A stretch of DNA of 64,000 nt. It comes from Hyphomicrobiales bacterium. GTDB lineage: Bacteria > Pseudomonadota > Alphaproteobacteria > Rhizobiales > Rhizobiaceae. Location: assembly GCA_900471515.1 (NCBI GenBank), contig UCFC01000023.1, positions 1 through 64,000 of the forward strand, read 5' to 3'. A program made the position numbers and the translations under genes. The notes under the pieces were generated by a model. It was not told where the DNA came from. It did no database searches and worked only from the letters and a program-made list of their open reading frames with translations. Below are positions 8,423-15,139 of the stretch, piece by piece; the stretch's first letter is position 1; each line of letters starts with the position of its first letter.

Positions 8423-9370
8423 ATGCGCAAGCTCATGTTGGGTCTGGCGGTTGCGGGGGTGGCTTTTGCCGGCGCAGCCTACGCCCAGGACAAGAACTAC
8501 ACGATCGGCGTGTCCATTCCGGCGGCCGACCACGGCTGGACGTCGGGCGTCGTGTTCCATGCCGAGCGCGTTGCCAAGAAGCTGATGGCCGAACATCCGG
8601 GCCTGAACGTGATCGTCAAGACCTCGCCGGATGCGGCGACGCAGGCAAACGCCGTGCAGGACCTCGATACGCAGGGCATCGACGCTCTGGTCATCCTGCC
8701 GTCGGATCCGGATCCGCTCGTCAACGCCATCAAGGAAGTCAAGAACAAGGGCAAGTTCGTGGCGCTTGTCGACCGCGCGCCGTCGAACAACGACAATTCC
8801 GTGCGTGACCTCTACGTCGCCGGCAACAACCCGGCGCTCGGCGAAGTCGCCGGCAAGTACATTGCCGAAAAGACGCCGGAGGCTCAGGTCGTCGTCATCC
8901 GCGGCCTGCCGATCCCGATCGACCAGCAGCGCCAGGACGGTTTCGACAAGGGCATTGCCGGCTCGAAGGTCAAGGTTCTCGATCGCCAGTACGGCAACTG
9001 GAACCGCGACGATGCCTTCAAGGTCATGCAGGACTACCTGACCAAGTACCCGAAGATCGACGTCGTATGGTGCCAGGACGACGACATGGCTGTCGGCGTT
9101 CTCCAGGCCATCGAGCAGGCCAAGCGCACCGACATCCAGTATGTCGTTGCCGGCGCCGGTTCCAAGGACATGATCAAGAAGGTCATGGATGGCGACAAGC
9201 TGATCCCGGTCGATGTTCTCTATCCGCCGGCAATGGTCGGCACGGCCATGGAACTGACGGCTGCTTCGCTCTACGATCAGGTTCCTGTTCACGGCAACTA
9301 CATCCTCGACGCGACGCTCGTCACCAAGGAGAACGCCAAGAACTTCTACTTCCCGGATTCTCCGTTCTGA
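8423..9370 (+). CDS. Sugar ABC transporter, periplasmic binding protein (type I fold)
   Basis: A 315-residue periplasmic sugar-binding protein of the ribose/xylose/inositol type. Residues 1-21 are a signal peptide ending AAYA, followed by QDKNYTIGVSIPAADHGWTSG. Family segments include TQANAVQDLDTQGIDALVILPSDPDPLV, GNWNRDDAFKVMQDYL, VWCQDDDMAVGV and the C-terminal YPPAMVGTAMELTAASL. It delivers the ligand to the permease encoded just upstream. A strong GGAGGAA site precedes ATG 8423. Placement after the permease is the reverse of many CUT2 operons. The ligand is unknown; aldopentoses, aldohexoses and cyclitols are all possible for this fold. Confidence 0.92.
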   Translation: MRKLMLGLAVAGVAFAGAAYAQDKNYTIGVSIPAADHGWTSGVVFHAERVAKKLMAEHPGLNVIVKTSPDAATQANAVQDLDTQGIDALVILPSDPDPLVNAIKEVKNKGKFVALVDRAPSNNDNSVRDLYVAGNNPALGEVAGKYIAEKTPEAQVVVIRGLPIPIDQQRQDGFDKGIAGSKVKVLDRQYGNWNRDDAFKVMQDYLTKYPKIDVVWCQDDDMAVGVLQAIEQAKRTDIQYVVAGAGSKDMIKKVMDGDKLIPVDVLYPPAMVGTAMELTAASLYDQVPVHGNYILDATLVTKENAKNFYFPDSPF

Positions 9371-9385
9371 TATCTGCTTTCATCG

Positions 9386-9417
9386 ATGCGCCCATTCGAA
9401 AGGATGGGCGCATTTTT
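9386..9417 (+). terminator. Rho-independent terminator after the transporter operon
   Basis: A perfect 10-bp stem (ATGCGCCCAT / ATGGGCGCAT) with an eight-base loop and a terminal T run lies 15 bp after the binding-protein stop. The isomerase and dehydrogenase genes downstream therefore need their own promoter or read-through. Confidence 0.88.
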
Positions 9418-9580
9418 CATGCCTTCAGACAAGTTGCAGCCAAAATGCGCTACGTACCTCTTGCCGATCCGCGGCGAGCGTGATTAGGTCCAGACCGCGT
9501 TGATTTTCGGCTCACCCGCTCAAATCCATCGCATTGGCGGGGAGGCGCCTTTTCTTTACCGGACGGCGCACTAAGATTTC

Positions 9581-9596
9581 TCGAAAACGTTTACGA
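9581..9596. promoter_or_regulatory. LacI/GalR-type operator candidate before the isomerase gene
   Basis: TCGAAAACGTTTACGA is a 16-bp palindrome with one mismatched pair and an AAACGTTT core, the classic shape of LacI/GalR operators. It lies 25 bp before ATG 9621. The half-sites differ from the TGTAAA motif at 5652-5688, so a different regulator may bind. Confidence 0.55.
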
Positions 9597-9620
9597 TCGA
9601 TATTCAGGGAGGAAACTGAC

Positions 9621-10676
9621 ATGAAGACGATCAAGGGACCCGGCCTGTTCCTCGGGCAGTTCGCGGGCGATACCGCGCCTTTCAATTCCTGGGACGCGAT
9701 CACCAAGTGGGCGGCCGATATCGGCTACAAAGGCGTGCAGGTTCCGACCTGGGCAAGCCAGCTCATCGATCTCAAGAAGGCGGCGACGTCCAAGGATTAC
9801 TGCGACGAGTTCGCAGGCAAGGCGCGCGAAAACGGTGTCGAGATCACCGAGCTTTCCACCCACCTGCAGGGGCAGCTCGTTGCCGTTCATCCTGCCTATG
9901 ACGAAGCCTTCGACGGTTTTGCCGCACCGGAAGTGCGCGGCAACCCGAAGGCACGTCAGGAATGGGCCGTGCAGCAGGTCAAGTACGCGCTGACGGCTTC
10001 CAAGAACCTCGGCCTCAAGGCCCATGCGACCTTCTCCGGCGCGCTCGCCTGGCCTTTCATCTATCCGTGGCCGCAGCGTCCGGCCGGTCTCGTCGAGACC
10101 GCTTTCGACGAGCTTGCCCGCCGCTGGAAGCCGATCCTCGATCATGCCGATGAAAACGGCATCGATGTCTGCTACGAAATCCATCCGGGCGAAGACCTGC
10201 ACGATGGCATCACCTACGAGATGTTCCTGGAACGCGTCGGCAACCATCCGCGCGCCAACATGCTCTATGACCCGTCGCACTACGTGCTGCAGTGCCTCGA
10301 CTATCTCGACAATATCGACATCTACAAAGACCGGATCAAGATGTTCCACGTCAAGGATGCCGAGTTCAACCCGACCGGACGCCAGGGCGTCTATGGCGGC
10401 TATCAGGGCTGGGTCGAGCGTGCCGGCCGCTTCCGTTCGCTGGGCGACGGCCAGGTCGATTTCGGCGCCGTCTTCTCCAAGATGACCGCCAACAATTTCG
10501 ACGGCTGGGCCGTGGTCGAATGGGAATGCGCGCTGAAGCATCCGGAAGACGGCGCCCGTGAAGGCGCAGAATTCGTTGCGGCGCACATCATCCGCGTCAC
10601 CGAAAAGGCCTTCGACGATTTTGCTGCCGGCGGCACCGATCAGGCCGCCAACCGGCGCATGCTGGGTCTGGCATAA
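9621..10676 (+). CDS. Sugar phosphate isomerase/epimerase (xylose-isomerase-like TIM barrel)
   Basis: A 351-residue protein of the AP-endonuclease-2 / IolE-like TIM-barrel superfamily. Metal-site residues appear in family order: ELSTHLQGQLVAVHP, CYEIHPGED (Glu), LYDPSHYVLQ (Asp and His), KMFHVKDAEF (His) and VVEWECA (Glu). Members interconvert keto and aldo sugars or epimerise keto-sugars and are often paired with Gfo/Idh dehydrogenases, as here: the dehydrogenase begins 28 bp downstream. GGGAGGA at 9608-9614 supports ATG 9621. At about 350 residues it is longer than typical 270-300-residue members. The substrate is probably an oxidised form of the sugar imported by the upstream transporter; this is inference. 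Confidence 0.85.
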   Translation: MKTIKGPGLFLGQFAGDTAPFNSWDAITKWAADIGYKGVQVPTWASQLIDLKKAATSKDYCDEFAGKARENGVEITELSTHLQGQLVAVHPAYDEAFDGFAAPEVRGNPKARQEWAVQQVKYALTASKNLGLKAHATFSGALAWPFIYPWPQRPAGLVETAFDELARRWKPILDHADENGIDVCYEIHPGEDLHDGITYEMFLERVGNHPRANMLYDPSHYVLQCLDYLDNIDIYKDRIKMFHVKDAEFNPTGRQGVYGGYQGWVERAGRFRSLGDGQVDFGAVFSKMTANNFDGWAVVEWECALKHPEDGAREGAEFVAAHIIRVTEKAFDDFAAGGTDQAANRRMLGLA

Positions 10677-10704
10677 GCCGGTTTCGAGAATCGAGGAGTA
10701 TACT

Positions 10705-11892
10705 ATGGCAATCGAAGCATCATCCGAACAGACCCGCGAGCCGCGCATCCGGCTCGGCATGGTGGGCGGCGGGGCAGGGGCCTTCATCGGCGCCGTCCAC
10801 CGCATCGCGGCGCGTATCGACGACCAGTATGACCTGATCGCCGGCGCGCTGTCGTCCACGCCGGAAAAAGCCGTTCAGTCCGGTCGCGATCTCGGCCTTG
10901 ATCCGTCGCGCACCTATTCCAGCTACCGGGAAATGGCGATCCGCGAAGCCAAGCTGAAGAACGGTATCGAAGCCGTTTCCATCGTCACGCCGAACCACGT
11001 GCATTATGACGCGGCCAAGGAATTCCTGCGCCGCGGCATCCATGTCATCTGCGACAAGCCGCTGACCTCCAACCTTGCCGACGCCAAGAAGCTGAAGAAG
11101 GTTGCCGACGAGAGCGGCGCGCTGTTCATCCTGACGCACAATTACACCGGCTATCCGATGGTTCGTCAGGCGCGCGAAATGGTCGCCAACGGCGAACTCG
11201 GCGATATCCGCATCGTCCAGGCCGAATATCCGCAGGACTGGCTGACGGAAGCGATCGAACAGTCCGGCCAGAAGCAGGCGGCATGGCGCACCGACCCGGC
11301 CCAGTCGGGTGTCGGCGGTTCGACCGGCGATATCGGCACGCATGCCTATAACCTGGCTTCGTTCATCACCGGCCTCGAACTCGACAGCCTTGCTGCCGAT
11401 CTCGACAGTTTCGTGCCGGGCCGTCGTCTTGACGACAACGCCCATGTGATACTGCGCTTCAAGGCCAAGGGTTCGGAAAAGCCGGCCAAGGGCATGCTCT
11501 GGTGCAGCCAGGTAGCACCCGGCCACGAGAACGGCCTCAAGGTGCGCATCTATGGCACCAAGGGCGGTATCGAATGGGTCCAGGCCGATCCGAACTATCT
11601 CTGGTACACGCCGTTCGGCGAGCCGAAGCGGCTGATTACCCGCAACGGCGCCGGCTCCGGCGCGGCCGCGGCCCGCGTTTCGCGCATCCCGTCCGGTCAT
11701 CCGGAAGGCTATCTGGAAGCTTTTGCGACGATCTATACGGAAGCCGCACACGCCATCAACGCCCACAAGAAGGGCAAGGCGGTTGACAAGGCCGTGGTCT
11801 ACCCGACCGTCGATGACGGTGTGAAGGGCGTGGCTTTCGTCGAGGCTTGCGTCGCCTCGTCCAAGCGCAACGGCGCCTGGGTCAAGGTCTGA
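10705..11892 (+). CDS. Gfo/Idh/MocA-family NAD(P)-dependent oxidoreductase
   Basis: A 395-residue sugar or cyclitol dehydrogenase. The Rossmann dinucleotide site GMVGGGAGAFIG is at residues 18-29, followed by IVTPNHVHYDAA and the family motif HVICDKPLT carrying the EKP-type catalytic lysine as DKP. The second domain has GGSTGDIGTHAYNLA, which holds the conserved substrate-site Asp and His. Proteins of this family oxidise a sugar hydroxyl, frequently to a 3-keto or 2-keto intermediate. Directly downstream of a TIM-barrel isomerase and near a sugar ABC importer, it probably carries out one step of the same pathway. SD GAGGAG at 10693-10698. Substrate unknown. Confidence 0.9.
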   Translation: MAIEASSEQTREPRIRLGMVGGGAGAFIGAVHRIAARIDDQYDLIAGALSSTPEKAVQSGRDLGLDPSRTYSSYREMAIREAKLKNGIEAVSIVTPNHVHYDAAKEFLRRGIHVICDKPLTSNLADAKKLKKVADESGALFILTHNYTGYPMVRQAREMVANGELGDIRIVQAEYPQDWLTEAIEQSGQKQAAWRTDPAQSGVGGSTGDIGTHAYNLASFITGLELDSLAADLDSFVPGRRLDDNAHVILRFKAKGSEKPAKGMLWCSQVAPGHENGLKVRIYGTKGGIEWVQADPNYLWYTPFGEPKRLITRNGAGSGAAAARVSRIPSGHPEGYLEAFATIYTEAAHAINAHKKGKAVDKAVVYPTVDDGVKGVAFVEACVASSKRNGAWVKV

Positions 11893-11922
11893 GTTTCCGC
11901 GCCGAGAGGCATCCATTGCTTG

Positions 11923-11956
11923 AAACGCCGGGGTGGTCGATACCGCCCGGCGTTTT
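11923..11956. terminator. Terminator between the convergent dehydrogenase and DoxX genes
   Basis: A 10-bp stem (AAACGCCGGG / CCCGGCGTTT) with a 13-base loop lies between two convergent genes and ends in TTTT on the plus strand, so it may serve both directions. Confidence 0.75.
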
Positions 11957-11968
11957 CATTTGCTGCGA

Positions 11969-12376
11969 TCAGGCTGCGGCCGGTGTGCGGCCGCGCTTCA
12001 AGAGGTTATCAAGGCTGAACGGGCCTGCGCCGGCAGCAAAGATATAGAGGAAGACGAAGCAGAACAGGATTGCGGCAACGCCGCCATTCTGCGCCGGGTA
12101 GAGGCTCTTCGACGCATGGCCGATGAAATAGGCGAAGGCCATCAGGCCCGAAAGCACGAAAGCTGCGAGGCGGGTCTGGAAACCGATGAGAACCAGGAAG
12201 CCGAGCGTGAGCTCAAGAAGGCCGGCGACCCAGGGCAGCGAGCCGACGGGCGGTACGCTGGCTGCGGCCGGGAAATGCAGGATCTTCTGCGTTCCGTAGC
12301 TGAAAAGCACGAGGGACGAGACGATGCGCAGCAGGCTCAGGAAATGCGGCTGCAGCAGATGGATCGAAGAGAGCAT
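11969..12376 (-). CDS. DoxX-family membrane protein
   Basis: A 135-residue integral membrane protein with four hydrophobic segments. It carries the DoxX/DoxD-like pattern LLRIVSSLVLFSYGTQKILHF near residues 15-35, LLELTLGFLVLIGF near residue 60, and a final helix ending GPFSLDNLL. DoxX proteins take part in redox or thiol stress functions in some bacteria, but most are uncharacterised. The minus-strand start is preceded by AAAGGAA. It is a single gene facing the dehydrogenase. Confidence 0.85.
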   Translation of the reverse strand: MLSSIHLLQPHFLSLLRIVSSLVLFSYGTQKILHFPAAASVPPVGSLPWVAGLLELTLGFLVLIGFQTRLAAFVLSGLMAFAYFIGHASKSLYPAQNGGVAAILFCFVFLYIFAAGAGPFSLDNLLKRGRTPAAA

Positions 12377-12515
12377 TCGGTTCCTTTCATATTGTGATGC
12401 TCTTTCCGGTGTAAGGATCGACGTTGTGACCGCAAATCACGACTGCTGACATTGGCGTTACGAGATCGGCCAGGCAGCCGCATGTGGCAGGCTTGCCGCT
12501 TTCCAAGGTTTCTTC

Positions 12516-12529
12516 CTGCAACGTTGCAG
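12516..12529. promoter_or_regulatory. Perfect palindrome, candidate operator of the beta-glucosidase
   Basis: CTGCAACGTTGCAG is a perfect 14-bp palindrome with a central CG, typical of LacI-family operators, 91 bp before the GH1 gene. A T5 run follows, so a short hairpin is also conceivable, but it is too short for a convincing terminator. The binder is unknown. Confidence 0.5.
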
Positions 12530-12620
12530 TTTTTGGGTTGGCCGGCCTGTACTTTGAGCGCGGGCTTGGCTAAACCCCGCGCAAACGGTCAGTCCACAAG
12601 CTGAGAGATGGGATTTACAG

Positions 12621-13994
12621 ATGATCGATCCGAAAACGCTTGCCGAGCGCTTCCCCGGCGATTTCACCTTCGGCGTCGCCACCGCCGCCTTCCAGATCGA
12701 AGGCGCCAGCAAGGCCGATGGCCGCAAGCCGTCCATCTGGGACGCCTTCTGCAACATGCCTGGCCGCGTCTACAATCGCGACAACGGTGACGTGGCGTGC
12801 GACCACTATAACCGGCTGGAGCAGGATCTCGACCTCATCAAGGAGATGGGCGTCGATGCCTATCGCTTCTCGATCGCCTGGCCGCGCATCATTCCCGACG
12901 GCACGGGTCCCGTGAACGAAGCCGGCCTCGACTTCTACGACCGGCTCGTCGACGGCTGCAAGGCGCGCGGCATCAAGACCTTCGCGACGCTCTATCACTG
13001 GGACCTGCCGCTGCTGCTCGCCGGCGACGGCGGCTGGACGGCGCGCTCGACGGCTTACGCCTATCAGCGTTATGCCAAGACGGTGATGAACCGCCTCGGC
13101 GATCGTCTCGACAGCGTTGCCACCTTCAACGAGCCCTGGTGCATCGTGTGGCTCAGCCACCTCTACGGCATCCATGCGCCGGGCGAGCGCAATATGCAGG
13201 CCGCCCTTCACGCCATGCACTACATGAACCTGGCGCACGGTCTCGGCGTCGAGGCGATCCGTTCGGAAGCGCCCAATGTGCCTGTCGGTCTGGTGCTCAA
13301 CGCCTCGTCGATCATTCCGGGCTCCGATAGCGCCGCCGATCTTGCCGCCGGCGAGCGGGCGCACGAGTTCCATAACGGCGCCTTCTTCGACCCGGTCTTC
13401 AAGGGCGAGTACCCGAAGGAATTCGTCGAGGCGCTTGGCGACCGCATGCCAGTCATCGAGGAGGGCGATCTCAAGATCATCAGCCAGAAGCTCGACTGGT
13501 GGGGCCTCAACTACTACAAGCCGGAACGTGTCGCCGACGATGCAGGCCGCAAGGGCGATTTCCCCTGGACGGTGGAAGCGCCTCCGGCCAGCGACGTGAA
13601 GACCGATATCGGCTGGGAAGTCTATTCGCCGGGCCTCAAGCTGCTCGTCGAAGATCTCTATCGCCGTTACGACCTGCCGGAATGCTACATCACCGAGAAC
13701 GGCGCCTGCGACAATACCGGCGTCGTCAATGGCGAGGTCGATGACGTCATGCGCCTCGACTATGTCAGCGACCATCTCAACGTCGTTGCCGACCTCATCA
13801 AGGACGGTTATCCGATGCGCGGCTATTTTGCCTGGAGCCTGATGGACAATTTCGAATGGGCGGAAGGCTATCGCATGCGCTTCGGCCTCGTGCATGTCGA
13901 TTACGAAACGCAGGTGCGCACCGTCAAGAAGAGCGGGAAGTGGTATCGCGAGCTCGCCTGCCAGTTTCCGAAGGGCAATCACAAGGCCGCCTGA
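12621..13994 (+). CDS. Beta-glucosidase, glycoside hydrolase family 1
   Basis: A 457-residue cytoplasmic GH1 enzyme that hydrolyses beta-glucosides such as cellobiose. The N-terminal FTFGVATAAFQIEGA is diagnostic. The acid/base glutamate lies in TFNEPWC near residue 170 and the nucleophile in CYITENGACDN near residue 360. The aglycone/glycone-binding stretch WSLMDNFEWAEGYRMRFGL is near the C terminus. Length matches the family. No signal peptide is present. The SD site is weak. A 14-bp palindrome upstream may be a regulatory site; no transporter is directly attached. Confidence 0.94.
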   Translation: MIDPKTLAERFPGDFTFGVATAAFQIEGASKADGRKPSIWDAFCNMPGRVYNRDNGDVACDHYNRLEQDLDLIKEMGVDAYRFSIAWPRIIPDGTGPVNEAGLDFYDRLVDGCKARGIKTFATLYHWDLPLLLAGDGGWTARSTAYAYQRYAKTVMNRLGDRLDSVATFNEPWCIVWLSHLYGIHAPGERNMQAALHAMHYMNLAHGLGVEAIRSEAPNVPVGLVLNASSIIPGSDSAADLAAGERAHEFHNGAFFDPVFKGEYPKEFVEALGDRMPVIEEGDLKIISQKLDWWGLNYYKPERVADDAGRKGDFPWTVEAPPASDVKTDIGWEVYSPGLKLLVEDLYRRYDLPECYITENGACDNTGVVNGEVDDVMRLDYVSDHLNVVADLIKDGYPMRGYFAWSLMDNFEWAEGYRMRFGLVHVDYETQVRTVKKSGKWYRELACQFPKGNHKAA

Positions 13995-14031
13995 GCCGCC
14001 GTATTCGGCAGGGCATTCGTGCCCTGCCGTT

Positions 14032-14496
14032 TCAGATCGAATTCAGCTTCCGGGCCGCAGCGAGACGTTTTCCCCGTGTCATTTTCCTCCCGTCGCGGAA
14101 ATTGAGGACAAGCAGCGAAAGCTGGGCGCAGCCGGCCAGCACTTCCAGCGCCTGCAAGGCATAAAAAAGACTGTCGAAAAGACCGGCCGCCGCCCGCAGG
14201 TATAGCAGAATTGCCAGCGGCAGCAGGATCAGCAGGCCGTTTGCGGCGATGAGCTTCATGCGTCGACGCTTGCGTTCGATAGAAGGCGAATGACGATCGC
14301 GGGCAAGCGAAAAGCCGCTGCCGCCGGTGATTGCCAGTGCCGGGATCAGCAGACAGAGGCCGGTCAGGATCGTTTTCTTGACGGTGACAATAGCGGCTTC
14401 CTCCAGAAGAAGTTCCGAGATCAGCGTTGCGGCCAGAAAACCGGCAATCAGGATCATGGCAAGAGTGCCTGCGCCGGCGTGAACGATCGTTTTCAT
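14032..14496 (-). CDS. Hypothetical membrane protein coupled to MarR
   Basis: A 154-residue protein starting at ATG 14496, which overlaps the MarR stop by four bases (ATGA), so translation is probably coupled. It has four hydrophobic segments at about residues 10-28, 34-54, 80-100 and 105-125, with a basic loop (SIERKRRRMK) between the two pairs and a basic C-terminal tail. I do not recognise a family. The open frame continues upstream over MarR only as a shadow. As the partner of a MarR regulator it may be an export or stress-related membrane protein; this is a guess from context. Confidence 0.7.
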   Translation of the reverse strand: MKTIVHAGAGTLAMILIAGFLAATLISELLLEEAAIVTVKKTILTGLCLLIPALAITGGSGFSLARDRHSPSIERKRRRMKLIAANGLLILLPLAILLYLRAAAGLFDSLFYALQALEVLAGCAQLSLLVLNFRDGRKMTRGKRLAAARKLNSI

Positions 14497-14963
14497 AGCA
14501 GTTCCTCGTCTTGTGCGGCGTCCTGCGCCAGCCGTTCGTCGAACCTGTTCAGAAGATCGAGCGCTGCCCGCAGTTCCTGTGCGTCCAGTCCATCTGCAAG
14601 TGTGTTGGCCCAGCCGGTGTGAAGCGCGGTTATCCGCCGGTAGCTCTCGGCGCCTTGCGCTGTCAGCACGTAGAAAGGCGATCGCTGATGGCGCGGGTTG
14701 GCCCGCTTTTCTATGAAGCCGTCCTCCTCGAGCTTGTTCACCTGTTTTTGGGCGCCCTGACGGGTCATGCCCATCATCTCGGCAATTCCGGGTACGGTGA
14801 CAGGACCGGAAGATAGCGAAATGGCTCCGAGCACCTGCCATCGGGCGCTGGTGAGGTTCAGAGCTGCGCCCAGCCGGTCGCCGCCATCCAGCAGCCGTCC
14901 GTTGATGCGGAAGACCATCAGCATGATATCCGTCAGCAAATCGGCTTCGATCGTGCGCTTCAA
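14493..14963 (-). CDS. MarR-family transcriptional regulator
   Basis: A 156-residue winged-helix repressor. The DNA-binding domain spans roughly residues 40-105 with LTSARWQVLGAISL, VPGIAEMMGMTRQGAQKQVNKLEEDGFIEK and the wing RHQRSPFYVLT. It is the first gene of a two-gene unit with the membrane protein at 14032-14496. Its promoter region holds a TTGACA-N17-TAACTA promoter overlapped by palindromic and direct repeats, consistent with self-repression. The ligand is unknown. Confidence 0.9.
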   Translation of the reverse strand: MKRTIEADLLTDIMLMVFRINGRLLDGGDRLGAALNLTSARWQVLGAISLSSGPVTVPGIAEMMGMTRQGAQKQVNKLEEDGFIEKRANPRHQRSPFYVLTAQGAESYRRITALHTGWANTLADGLDAQELRAALDLLNRFDERLAQDAAQDEELL

Positions 14964-14978
14964 GATTCCCGATCTCCG

Positions 14979-15023
14979 TTTCCATTATGGAAACTAGTTA
15001 CCACAATGGAAAATAGTTGTCAA
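14979..15023 (-). promoter_or_regulatory. marR promoter with overlapping repeat operators
   Basis: On the minus strand TTGACA (15018-15023) and TAACTA (14995-15000) are separated by 17 bp. Around and between them lie the palindrome TTTCCATTATGGAAA (14979-14993) and two near-identical direct repeats, ATGGAAACTAGTT (14987-14999) and ATGGAAAATAGTT (15006-15018), 19 bp apart. A regulator bound here would block the promoter. Confidence 0.65.
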
Positions 15024-15139
15024 TCTTGGGAGGCGTGAGATCGTCAAGTAATCTGAGCCGGATTCTTGATAGTTGTCATGATTTTAAGCGTTTTTTGACC
15101 CTTGGCTGCGAAGATTTCCTGAACGGGGAGTTGTATGAA

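Noticed and set aside
12615..13982. A 455-codon minus-strand frame opposite the beta-glucosidase
   Set aside because: Antisense shadow of a GH1 gene with all active-site motifs.
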